A stretch of DNA of 64,000 nucleotides. It comes from Psychrobacter immobilis (GTDB lineage: Bacteria; Pseudomonadota; Gammaproteobacteria; Pseudomonadales; Moraxellaceae). The stretch covers positions 1 to 64,000 of the forward strand of contig CAJHAA010000008.1 in assembly GCA_904846265.1 (NCBI GenBank), read 5' to 3'. The position numbers and the translations under genes were made by a program. The notes below the pieces were generated by a model, which did no database searches, had not been told where the DNA came from, and saw only the letters and a list, made by a program, of their open reading frames with translations. Positions within the stretch are counted from its first letter, which is position 1. Each line of letters opens with the position of its first letter. This document shows positions 26,398 through 34,731 of this stretch, piece after piece.

Positions 26398-26422
26398 TAG
26401 CTAAGAGAGTAGCTCTTAGCTA
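26398..26422. repeat. Perfect inverted repeat upstream of the HUH gene, possible origin
   Basis: TAGCTAAGAG (26398-26407) and CTCTTAGCTA (26413-26422) form a perfect 10-bp stem with loop AGTAG, in AT-rich DNA 64 bp upstream of the Gp2-like start. HUH initiators often nick at such hairpins, so it may be a replication origin; it could also be an operator. Confidence 0.5.
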
Positions 26423-26483
26423 AACAATGACCAGTTAAAAAATACTGATATATATTGATATTGTAATACCAACCTAATACAGC

Positions 26484-26678
26484 TTGCTTAATACTTTGTT
26501 ATTTAAAGGCTACCTTGAAATCTTATATGATTTGCTAGAGGAAAATCCTTATTTCTCTAGAAATATTATCGAGGATAGTTACCTGAGAAATAGCATCATA
26601 CATCTAAGCTTCTATTATAATGAAAATCCTTCAGTTTATAAGGTTCGAATGGCCGTTAACGCTATAAAAATATTATAA
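26484..26678 (+). CDS. Possible small protein of unknown function
   Basis: An open frame of 64 residues starts at TTG and lies in the 457-bp divergent gap between the Gp2-like and RHH-tailed genes. The sequence looks protein-like (YLEILYDLLEENPYFSRN, then helical segments), but no ribosome binding site is seen and I recognise no family. It may be a real element gene or chance coding in AT-rich DNA. Confidence 0.3.
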   Translation: MLNTLLFKGYLEILYDLLEENPYFSRNIIEDSYLRNSIIHLSFYYNENPSVYKVRMAVNAIKIL

Positions 26679-26745
26679 AGATAACGGGTAAATATTACTT
26701 TTTTATTATATAATTTCTATTAAAATTCTAGAACCATAATACTAA

Positions 26746-26763
26746 AATATCACTCGTGATATT
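26746..26763. promoter_or_regulatory. 18-bp palindrome before the RHH-tailed gene, possible operator
   Basis: AATATCAC (26746-26753) and GTGATATT (26756-26763) form a perfect 8-bp dyad with two bases between, 27 bp upstream of the next start codon. The gene's product ends in a ribbon-helix-helix-like segment, a fold that binds short palindromes, so autoregulation is plausible. Confidence 0.45.
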
Positions 26764-26790
26764 ACCATTTAACAACATAAAGAGCCTTGT

Positions 26791-27714
26791 ATGTCATTAC
26801 AATTTAATAATGAAAACTCTCAAGTGAGATATAACAATAAAAGTTATTTTGATAAAAACATCAGGTCTTTAACAGAAAGACAAGTTAAATGGATGCAAAC
26901 ATATCTAGCTTATAAAGTGAATGTTAGCTTTTCAAGTAATGGATCAAGTGACCGTCATGAAGAATTAATGAACCAACTATCTAGACATGAAAATTTTAAA
27001 GACTATGTGTCTGATGCTTATTCGGAAATGACTTATAAACTTGTGCCTGAACAGAATTTTGAATGGCTTGTCGATAATTTAAGAAGCCAGATTTTCGTTT
27101 TGAACATTTTAAGTAAAGAGAAGGGTTATATTTATTTTGACATAAATAGTAATAATTTAATGGAGGAGATTTATAGTTTCTTTGATAATAAAGATAATGC
27201 TAATAATTTGGAATCTAAAATATTTTTACTAAGTGATATGCAGAAAAGATGGTCTTCTATTATTAGGAGTGAAAACTATTCTAAATGGCTGGTTGAAAGT
27301 GATATATTACATATAGAGTGGACTAAAGATTATTTAAGAAAGGTTGGTATTTACAATAAATCAGTAAGAAATAATAAATCTTCAAAGGAAACGAGAAACC
27401 ATATTTTGGCTTCTTTGGATCTTATAGATCATCCAGTATCTGAGATTATGAATGATAATTATATTAATTACAGATCAAGCGATCGTAAAGAAATAATTAT
27501 TGATAAAATGAAACGAGCTTGGAGCCAGCAAAAATACCGAAGCGCTGGTAAAACAAAAAAGGCGTATCACCTACCACTGACAAAAAAAACCAAAGCTAAA
27601 TTAGAGAAAATGGCTCAAGTACAAGGGCTGTCAGAGACAGCCATGCTTGATATATTAATTAATCGCTTTTATGACCTAGATTACGTCGATGTTGATGGCA
27701 AGGAGTTATACTAA
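26791..27714 (+). CDS. Unknown protein with C-terminal ribbon-helix-helix-like segment
   Basis: I do not recognise this 307-residue protein. The first 240 residues are polar, largely helical and rich in Asn, Ser and Lys. The last 50, after a basic stretch around residue 250, read HLPLTKKTKAKLEKMAQ and GLSETAMLDILINRFYD, a pattern typical of ribbon-helix-helix DNA-binding tails. It is divergent from the Gp2-like gene and ends overlapping the integrase stop by four bases, tail to tail. An 18-bp palindrome lies just upstream. A DNA-binding role in the element's replication or control is likely but unproven. Confidence 0.6.
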   Translation: MSLQFNNENSQVRYNNKSYFDKNIRSLTERQVKWMQTYLAYKVNVSFSSNGSSDRHEELMNQLSRHENFKDYVSDAYSEMTYKLVPEQNFEWLVDNLRSQIFVLNILSKEKGYIYFDINSNNLMEEIYSFFDNKDNANNLESKIFLLSDMQKRWSSIIRSENYSKWLVESDILHIEWTKDYLRKVGIYNKSVRNNKSSKETRNHILASLDLIDHPVSEIMNDNYINYRSSDRKEIIIDKMKRAWSQQKYRSAGKTKKAYHLPLTKKTKAKLEKMAQVQGLSETAMLDILINRFYDLDYVDVDGKELY

Positions 27715-29072
27715 CGCTTATTAATATATCCTTGTAGCTCATCTGCTGTGATTCCTTGATCTAACAATGCTTTAATCAGATCCTGCTTATCAGCGTTTTG
27801 TAATAAGTTAGGCTGCTTACTTTTCAGGGACTGTTCAATTTGCAGCCGCGCTGTCTGAAAGTCTACGACCTCGCCTGTACCTCTGAGCAGGTCTAAAAAG
27901 TCTGCCCAAACTTGCATAATCTTACGACGCTCTTCTAAGTGCTGCGCGTGGTTATAAACTGCGCGAATACTGCTTTTTTTATCATGCGCCATCTGCTTTT
28001 CGATTGCATCACCCATGTAACCAAGCTCGTTTAAGTTAGTTGAGGCGATGTGGCGGAAGCCATGCCCAGTTTGTTTACCCGCATATCCAATTATGTCTAG
28101 CGCATTATTAATGAACTCTGCACTATAAGGCTGGTGCATGCCTGTATTGTAGAACACGTATTCATATTGACCCGTAATTGTTTTCATCTCCTCTAGTACT
28201 GCTAGCATTTGATCAGATAAGGGAACGACGTGCTTACGCGCGATTTTTAGGTTATCAATATCGACCCGCCATAGGCGGTTGGGAAAGTCGATGTGTTCCC
28301 ACTTCATCATACGCAGCTCGATAGTGCGACAGAAAGAGTAGGCTAGAAACTTCATGGCTAGGCGTGTCTGATCGTGACCATGATAGCTCTCAATATCTTG
28401 CAGGAGTTTGGGTAGCTCTTTAAGGTCAACGTGCTTCATGTGCTGGCTTTTGGCTTTAGGATAAAGCTCTTTGAGGCCCTCCGTATGAATCGTATCGATT
28501 AAGCGCTCTCTCTTAGCTCTCCTAAGAATATTAGTAATAAGGTCAATCGTACGTCTAGTTACTTCTCTTGGGGGTGAGCCTTCATCGGTTGTCCTATTCT
28601 CTATCTGATCTGCCATGAATTTACAGTCTTCAAAGGTCACATCCCTCAAAGCTATACCATTAAAGCTAGGTATGACGTCTTTGTGCATACGGTTGTAGTC
28701 TTGCTGGTAGGTGCGAGGCTTTACGTTGCGCTCACGCTCCTCTAGCCATTCAAGCGCATAATCATTGAACATTTTAGCTTGCTCATTTGCAAGCTTATCT
28801 TGACGTTTTTTATTCTTGGGATTGATCCCACTAGTTACTAAAGCTTTGATATCAGAGTTCGCTATTCTTGCTTCTGCTAAGCTTATCTGTGGGTATGCAC
28901 CTAAAGTAGTTTTCTGCTGCTTACCATCAAAACGATATGCGCTTATCCAAGTCTTCGTTCCTGAGCTACGTACTAATAGCTGTAGCCCTTGCTGATCGCT
29001 ATATTTATCTGGACGGGCAGGGGTACAATTATCAGTTGGTTTGAGCTTACGAATTTTGGCATCACTTAACAT
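27711..29072 (-). CDS. int: P4-type tyrosine integrase (DUF4102 N-terminus)
   Basis: This 453-residue recombinase starts with the DUF4102 arm-binding domain (LSDAKIRKLKPTD, LQLLVRSSGTKTWI), followed by a core-binding domain and a catalytic domain. Catalytic residues visible are Arg in SFCRTIELRMM, the His-x-x-Arg motif in GHGFRHIAST and Tyr in SIRAVYNHAQ. It integrates and excises the element at a tRNA 3' end. AGGA lies 10 bases before the ATG. A 9-bp motif GTTGGTCTA abuts the start codon and recurs upstream. The tRNA-Ser gene begins 282 bp beyond. Confidence 0.93.
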   Translation of the reverse strand: MLSDAKIRKLKPTDNCTPARPDKYSDQQGLQLLVRSSGTKTWISAYRFDGKQQKTTLGAYPQISLAEARIANSDIKALVTSGINPKNKKRQDKLANEQAKMFNDYALEWLEERERNVKPRTYQQDYNRMHKDVIPSFNGIALRDVTFEDCKFMADQIENRTTDEGSPPREVTRRTIDLITNILRRAKRERLIDTIHTEGLKELYPKAKSQHMKHVDLKELPKLLQDIESYHGHDQTRLAMKFLAYSFCRTIELRMMKWEHIDFPNRLWRVDIDNLKIARKHVVPLSDQMLAVLEEMKTITGQYEYVFYNTGMHQPYSAEFINNALDIIGYAGKQTGHGFRHIASTNLNELGYMGDAIEKQMAHDKKSSIRAVYNHAQHLEERRKIMQVWADFLDLLRGTGEVVDFQTARLQIEQSLKSKQPNLLQNADKQDLIKALLDQGITADELQGYINKR

Positions 29073-29208
29073 GTTGGTCTATTCCTATACCTACGAGCTA
29101 TATGCTTAAAGCGTTAAGAGGGTTATGTTGGTCTACAGCATATAAATCTAGATCGAATGTTGGTCTAATTACGGCGTATATGAATAATAGACCAACGAAT
29201 AGACCAAC
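29073..29208. repeat. Five copies of GTTGGTCTA, three direct and two inverted
   Basis: GTTGGTCTA occurs at 29073-29081, 29127-29135 and 29159-29167 on the plus strand and inverted (TAGACCAAC) at 29188-29196 and 29200-29208. The set lies between the integrase start and the tRNA-Ser 3' end. This is where arm-type sites for a P4-like integrase and regulatory sites for its gene are expected. The copy abutting the start codon could also let the integrase repress itself. Confidence 0.7.
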
Positions 29209-29354
29209 ACAAGCGACGGGATAGGTGTGTCACGTTGGGTTGAATTGGGAAAATAGCAGGCATAAAAAAAACGCTAGACGCGTTATTTATAAAGGGTTTG
29301 ATTGGTATATGGGTCGAATTAGGGAAAGGTGGGAAAACTAATATTTTATAAGAT

Positions 29355-29445
29355 TGGCGGTGAAGGAGGGATTCGAACCCTCGATACGCTATTAACGCAT
29401 ACACACTTTCCAGGCGTGCGGTTTCAGCCACTCACCCACTTCACC
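29355..29445 (-). tRNA. tRNA-Ser (anticodon GGA)
   Basis: Read leftward, the sequence begins GGTGAAGTGGGTGAGTGG and ends CTTCACC, G and an encoded CCA. The acceptor stem pairs fully, the T arm reads GGTTCGAATCC, and a long variable arm is present, as in class II serine tRNAs. The anticodon loop around 29411 reads CTGGAAA, giving anticodon GGA for UCC/UCU. The 3' end lies 282 bp from the integrase start and is the probable attachment site. Confidence 0.95.
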
Positions 29446-29573
29446 GTTTTTAGACGGCTTAGTATAGCTGATACTGTCTAGAATGTCACGACTTGCACCT
29501 TATCTTTCTTTATTTACAAACGCCTGCTAGGATAGCGTATACGTAATGACAAGCATAGATGGTTGAAAGTTGA

Positions 29574-30467
29574 ATGATAAGTTTCGGTAGGCTCAATGCC
29601 CGTTTGAAAAACAGTATTACAATGACCGTGATTGCGGTAGTCGTAAGTATAACTTCAGCGCATGCTGATGACTTTACTCAGTGTAGCGAGTCCTTTTATG
29701 GCGGTGTCTATCCTGAGTTTATCAATACCAAGCTAAGCAACAAAACCCAAGCTTTATGCATGGATGGTTTTGCCGTTATGTATTCTGGCGTGTCACGTAC
29801 ACCGCTTTGGTCGGCAGAATATTTGGATCGCAAGCGTTTACAACAAGCAAAAGAAATTGATCGTGAAGACAGCTTTCATGAAGAAAGTAGGTTACCAAAA
29901 TCCGCACGCGCCTCATTGTCCGACTATTCAGGCTCTGGCTATGATCGCGGGCATTTAGCGCCCAATGCCGATATGGCGAATCGCAGTCAACAATATGATA
30001 GCTTTAGCCTTGCCAATATCGCCCCGCAGTCTCCGCGCAACAATCGCTATATCTGGCGTAATATTGAATCAGCCACTCGCTATTTGACCCAGCAATATGG
30101 AGAGGTTTATAGCATTACAGGAGTAGCCTTTACTGGCAAAACAACCAAGCAACTGGCAGATCGTGTACTGGTGCCCAGCCATTTTTTCAAAGCTGTCTAC
30201 ATACCAGCGATTAATCAAGCAGGGGTCTATTATGCACCAAATGATGAGTCGGAGCGCATAGAGGTTATTAGTGTTGATGAACTCTCGACTAGAATTGGTA
30301 TCGATGTGCTGCCCGTCTTGGATGCCAAAACTAAAACACAGGCATTCGATCTGCCATTAAAGGCGGGTGAAAGCTCCGAGTTGCCCGATGAGCCAACAGA
30401 AGAGCCGGCTTGGATGCTGTTTGTTTGGGCGATTCTTGAGTGGATAATCGCCCAATTGCAAGCATAA
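29574..30467 (+). CDS. Exported DNA/RNA non-specific endonuclease (NUC1 family)
   Basis: The 297-residue protein has an N-terminal signal peptide (core MTVIAVVVSITSAHA) and the NUC1 active site DRGHLAPNADM with His127, followed by the Mg-binding Asn in NIAPQSPRNN. The His-Me finger fold cuts both DNA and RNA. The last 20 residues (WMLFVWAILEWIIAQLQA) are strongly hydrophobic, an unusual tail that could anchor the enzyme in a membrane. It stands alone beside tRNA-Ser and may serve nutrient scavenging or defence against free DNA. Confidence 0.9.
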   Translation: MISFGRLNARLKNSITMTVIAVVVSITSAHADDFTQCSESFYGGVYPEFINTKLSNKTQALCMDGFAVMYSGVSRTPLWSAEYLDRKRLQQAKEIDREDSFHEESRLPKSARASLSDYSGSGYDRGHLAPNADMANRSQQYDSFSLANIAPQSPRNNRYIWRNIESATRYLTQQYGEVYSITGVAFTGKTTKQLADRVLVPSHFFKAVYIPAINQAGVYYAPNDESERIEVISVDELSTRIGIDVLPVLDAKTKTQAFDLPLKAGESSELPDEPTEEPAWMLFVWAILEWIIAQLQA

Positions 30468-30554
30468 TGCCTTTGTGACACGAGTCTATATATAATAAAA
30501 GGCACAAAAAATCCAAAAATTACGCAAGATATCGTTAATAAAAAGGAGAATCAA

Positions 30555-30818
30555 ATGATTGATCCATTTGCCAATGACCAGCAAAGCATGCAAATCGGTG
30601 AGCTGGTCATCGAAAACCAAACAGATAAAATTATTATATATGGCGATATTGATTTGACTCTTGATGCTACTGGATATAAGCAAGCACAACAGTTACATGA
30701 GTTAACAAGCAAGATTATTCAGGCATTTGAAAATAGTTCTATTTACAATAATAGTCAGCATAAGTCAAAAGAAAAAGATGACCGGTTGGATAAAAATATT
30801 GACAATCCTTTTTTGTAA
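30555..30818 (+). CDS. Small cytoplasmic protein of unknown function
   Basis: This 87-residue protein follows a strong AAGGAG site. The middle reads GELVIENQTDKIIIYGDIDLT and resembles small Moraxellaceae proteins of unknown function; I know no domain for it. It has neither signal peptide nor membrane segment, and its C-terminal third is polar and probably disordered. It lies 88 bp downstream of the nuclease gene. Confidence 0.7.
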   Translation: MIDPFANDQQSMQIGELVIENQTDKIIIYGDIDLTLDATGYKQAQQLHELTSKIIQAFENSSIYNNSQHKSKEKDDRLDKNIDNPFL

Positions 30819-31075
30819 CTATTTGATATAGTTCGATTTTTATAGAAATAATAAACTATAAAAAAATTACTAGGCAAAAGCTTAAAATTGCTTATAATGA
30901 GTCAAGACATCGCTTATGTCGTATAAAATTTTGATGAGCAGTTTTTTTAGATGCGCTAACCACTCGCAAAGAGTAGAAAGTCGCATAGCTGTTAATAGGG
31001 ATTTTAGCGAAGGATAAGCCTAGGAGATCAGAAACATAACGTTTCGAGTAATCATTGTATGAAGGGAATCAGTCT

Positions 31076-31459
31076 ATGAAATTATTTACCAAAACCACTC
31101 TAGCTGTTGCAGGTATCAGTTTAGCAAGCATGGCATTCGCCGCTGATCCTTTGGCCAATACCACGTGGCAGACATTTGATGAAGGTAAGCCAAAAGGTAC
31201 CGTAAAGATTACTGAGTCAAACGGTGTACTAACAGGTACGCTTATCGCTACCAACTCAGCCAAAGGTAAAAAGCACGTTGGTACGACCATTATTAAAGGC
31301 TTAAAGTCTGATGGTGGTGGCAAATATAGTGGCGGTACGATCACTGATCCTGAAAAAGGCAAAGACTATCGTATGACCGCAAACTTGAGTGGCAACACCT
31401 TAAATCTAAAAGGTTATATCGGTCCATTCTCACGCAGTCAAACGTGGAAAAAGAAATAA
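31076..31459 (+). CDS. DUF2147 family exported protein
   Basis: The 127 residues start with a signal peptide (MKLFTKTTLAVAGISLASMAFA, cut before ADPLA) and continue with the small beta-barrel of DUF2147: ANTTWQTFDEGKPKGTVKI, then GVLTGTLI, and YRMTANLSGNTLNLKGYIG. The ATG at 31076 is chosen over an upstream in-frame TTG because GAAGGGA lies just before it and it starts the signal peptide cleanly. The family is periplasmic or outer-membrane associated, with lipocalin-like fold, and of unknown role. A strong terminator follows. Confidence 0.85.
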   Translation: MKLFTKTTLAVAGISLASMAFAADPLANTTWQTFDEGKPKGTVKITESNGVLTGTLIATNSAKGKKHVGTTIIKGLKSDGGGKYSGGTITDPEKGKDYRMTANLSGNTLNLKGYIGPFSRSQTWKKK

Positions 31460-31501
31460 ACCGATAGCTTATTTTTAGTATTAGACCTAATTTTGATAAA
31501 T

Positions 31502-31539
31502 AAAAATCCCGCAATACCTTTTAGTATTGCGGGATTTTT
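31502..31539. terminator. Bidirectional terminator between the DUF2147 gene and amtB
   Basis: A perfect 16-bp stem (31502-31517 with 31524-31539) with loop CTTTTA has A and T runs on both sides. It ends both the rightward DUF2147 gene and the leftward glnK-amtB transcript. Confidence 0.9.
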
Positions 31540-31570
31540 AGTACATATATTTTAATATTGGTTTAAGAGT

Positions 31571-32833
31571 TTATCTCACAAATTCTGGATATGCTTCCAT
31601 ACCGCACTCTGCTATATCCGCACCTTCATACTCATCTTCTTCAGAGATACGCAGACCAATCACTAATTTGATAACCGCCCAAGTGATTAAGCTGGCGATG
31701 AATACCCAAGTAAAGATAGTGGCTGCACCAGCAATCTGACCTACGAACGATGCTGCTGGATTGGTAATTGGTACGATAAGTAGACCGAACAGACCGACTA
31801 CACCATGAACTGAGATAGCACCCACTGGATCATCTATTTTTATTTTATCCAATGCTAAGATAGATAGCACAACGATAACGCCAGCGATCAAACCAAACAG
31901 TGTTGCTTGTAATGCAGATGGGGTTGAGGGTTCTGCTGTGATAGCGACTAATCCTGCGAGTGCACCATTTAAGAGCATAGTTAAGTCAGCTTTGCCAAAG
32001 ATGATGCGTGCTATTATTAAAGCACCAATTGCACCGCCTGCCGCTGCTGCATTGGTATTCAAAAACACCATAGCAACCGAGTTAGCACTGGCAATATCAC
32101 CCAGTTTTAGCACCGAGCCGCCATTGAAACCGAACCAACCCATCCAGAGAATAAGTGTTCCAAGCGCTGCCAGTGGTAAGTTAGCACCTGGAATGGCGCG
32201 TATTTCACCATTAGGGCCATACTTGCCTTTACGTGCACCTAATAATAATACCCCTGCTAATGCAGCCGCAGCACCCGCCATATGGACGATACCAGAACCT
32301 GCAAAATCAGAAAAACCCATGTCGCCTAAATTGAATATACCAAATACATCATTGCCACCCCACGTCCAGCTACCCTCTAATGGATAAATGACACCAGTCA
32401 TCACCACAGCAAATAATAAGAACGACCACAGCTTCATGCGCTCAGCCACCGCTCCTGAAACGATCGACATACAGGTTGCAACAAACACCACTTGGAAGAA
32501 AAAATCAGACGCAGCGGAGTAAACAGAATCACCGTCAAAGCCGTTTTCAGCGGAGGCTGCTAGGGCATCTGCTACCAGCGTTTCATTACCCGCGATACCG
32601 CTCAAGAATAGGTTGCCACCATACATAATGGCATAGCCGCATATCATGTACATGGTACAAGCGGTGGCAAAAAGTGCGATATTTTTGGTTAAAATCTCAA
32701 CGGTGTTTTTTGAGCGGACGAGTCCAGCTTCTAACATGGTGAAGCCTGCTGCCATCCACATGACGAGCGCCCCGCACATTAAAAAGTAAAACGTATCAAG
32801 TGCGTACTGGAGCTCGAAGATTTGATTTTGCAT
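31571..32833 (-). CDS. amtB: Ammonium transporter
   Basis: The 420-residue membrane protein has about eleven hydrophobic helices. It keeps the AmtB twin histidines in GIVHMAGAAAAL and SVHGVVGLFG, the periplasmic selectivity region and the signature DFAGSGIVHMAGA. It brings ammonium into the cell and is gated by the P-II protein. It follows glnK by 75 bp in the same direction, the usual nitrogen-limitation operon, and would be driven by the sigma-54 promoter upstream of glnK. The C-terminal tail that touches GlnK is present. Confidence 0.96.
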   Translation of the reverse strand: MQNQIFELQYALDTFYFLMCGALVMWMAAGFTMLEAGLVRSKNTVEILTKNIALFATACTMYMICGYAIMYGGNLFLSGIAGNETLVADALAASAENGFDGDSVYSAASDFFFQVVFVATCMSIVSGAVAERMKLWSFLLFAVVMTGVIYPLEGSWTWGGNDVFGIFNLGDMGFSDFAGSGIVHMAGAAAALAGVLLLGARKGKYGPNGEIRAIPGANLPLAALGTLILWMGWFGFNGGSVLKLGDIASANSVAMVFLNTNAAAAGGAIGALIIARIIFGKADLTMLLNGALAGLVAITAEPSTPSALQATLFGLIAGVIVVLSILALDKIKIDDPVGAISVHGVVGLFGLLIVPITNPAASFVGQIAGAATIFTWVFIASLITWAVIKLVIGLRISEEDEYEGADIAECGMEAYPEFVR

Positions 32834-32908
32834 GTTAATTCCCCCTTGAATTGATGCAATACAGCTATCGGTATGATCTATAAATCTGTGTCTATATGGC
32901 CTTGCGCG

Positions 32909-33346
<438 letters not shown>

Positions 33347-33394
33347 ATTTACTCAAGGGGGATAGGTAAGATTGGATTTGTTTGTTCAAAAACA

Positions 33395-33444
33395 GCCATA
33401 GTTATGGCAAAAAATACTGGTTATGCTGCAATGGTATAAACCAT
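33395..33444. promoter_or_regulatory. Two dyads upstream of the sigma-54 promoter, possible enhancer sites
   Basis: GCCATAGTTATGGC (33395-33408) is a perfect palindrome with two central bases. ATGGT and ACCAT (33431-33444) make a second dyad. They lie about 50-100 bp upstream of the promoter, where an NtrC-type enhancer binds, though they do not match the enteric NtrC consensus well. The rest of the 371-bp gap to 33702 shows no gene. Confidence 0.4.
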
Positions 33445-33702
33445 CGTTATGAGCATAGAGAATGCGAATTAACCTTTAGCGTTGAACTGACGAAAACTTT
33501 ATTATAACCAACTTTTTAGGTGCTTGGGGAGACCATCCATCTATTTCCTGTGATGATTTGCTAACCTAGTTTGGTATATGAAACGAATCACTTGAGGAGA
33601 AAGTAGGGAAAATTGTATGATACGGCACGCGGCAGAGCTTAACATGGATGTATAGGCTCTGCGCTCAAAGAGAGAGGGGTGGCTGCGTAGATCGGCTAGA
33701 GC

Positions 33703-34557
33703 CTATACCTTTGGGAAGAGTAGGTAGGGGGTTTTGGTGCTACCGAGCAGCTTTTTTGTGTCGCTACCTTTTAGAAGTTCACGCAGGCGAGATTGGCCAA
33801 AGGCACCGGTCATCAGCATACCGATATCATTTTCATTTTGATAATAATTCAAAGCCGAAGTGACATCACGGCAATCCAGCAATGCTTTTTTAGACTTGAT
33901 GCCTGCTTGTTTGAGCCGCGCATAAGCCTCACGTAGCGCATCGCAATTTTCAGAATTTTCTTTACCGACCATCACGATATGAACGGTTAATGCGCGCACC
34001 AGTGAAGTTTTGCAGAGCCAATTGAGCAATTTATGTGAAGTAGGACTGTTGTCAAAAGCAAATAAAGCGGTCGTAGGGGGCAAAAATGGTGCATGAGTCA
34101 CCAAAATGGGGCAGTGGCTGACTCTAATTAACTGGCTCAATGTCGATTTGCAGGTGACATTGTGACCTATAACGATCAATTGTGCTTTGTCATCGACGTA
34201 ATCGATACTTTCATTGAGGTGTTCATGGCGATGCAGGGTATAGGTTTTTAGTTTTTGTCGCTGCTGCTCGCAATAGGTGGTGGCTTGATGGAGCAAAAGC
34301 TTGCCTTGGGCTTTTAGCTCACAATTACTCAAGTGCTCCTTGGTGGTGAATTGCTCAAGCAGCATGTTTTCATCATCGATATTTAGGCAGCCTGAATAAT
34401 TCACCGCCGCTTTTTGCTGCAAGCTCGGTACAGAATGCAACAGTCCAACAGGTGCTTGTAGACGAGTCGCTGCCCACATGCTGGCTTCTAACACTGCTTG
34501 CACGTGGTCTGGGCAGTCCAAGCAGGCAATCACACTATCTGGTTTTAAATTACTCAT
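33703..34557 (-). CDS. Universal stress protein, tandem Usp domains
   Basis: The 284 residues hold two Usp-type domains (about residues 5-150 and 160-282). The second ends in the ATP-binding-like GMLMTGAFGQSRLRELLKGS, close to the G-x2-G-x9-G-S/T pattern; the first is more diverged. It lies 174 bp downstream of the SulP transporter gene in the same direction, a pairing seen in related bacteria. The start follows weak ribosome binding. A role in stress or anion homeostasis is inference. Confidence 0.85.
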   Translation of the reverse strand: MSNLKPDSVIACLDCPDHVQAVLEASMWAATRLQAPVGLLHSVPSLQQKAAVNYSGCLNIDDENMLLEQFTTKEHLSNCELKAQGKLLLHQATTYCEQQRQKLKTYTLHRHEHLNESIDYVDDKAQLIVIGHNVTCKSTLSQLIRVSHCPILVTHAPFLPPTTALFAFDNSPTSHKLLNWLCKTSLVRALTVHIVMVGKENSENCDALREAYARLKQAGIKSKKALLDCRDVTSALNYYQNENDIGMLMTGAFGQSRLRELLKGSDTKKLLGSTKTPYLLFPKV

Positions 34558-34731
34558 AAGACCACCACATTATTCCAATATTAAAAAGACAGAATAAAAA
34601 GACAGCTGCTTGGCTCAAGGGTGGGGCGATAATGCTTATGCCCAACCCTTTGCACCAATGCAGCTGTTTATTCAACTGTCTATTTATGAGCGGTTAATCA
34701 ATATTAGCTCAATAAATAGACGTGGCTTTGT

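Larger units (their letters stand above)
21240..29357. mobile_element. Integrative element beside tRNA-Ser (left border approximate)
   Basis: The stretch from alpA to the integrase has the gene set of a small integrative element: AlpA regulator, Gp3-like directionality factor, YqaJ exonuclease, DUF932, zinc-ribbon protein, inovirus Gp2-like HUH protein, an RHH-tailed protein and a P4-type integrase. The integrase gene lies next to the 3' end of tRNA-Ser, the usual attachment site. No second copy of the tRNA 3' end was found to the left, so the border at 21240 is only the nearest gene boundary. The element could be larger or partly decayed. Confidence 0.65.

Noticed and set aside
31069..31362. 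Antisense open frame across the DUF2147 gene
   Set aside because: It mirrors the codon pattern of the real gene and has no ribosome site or family match.
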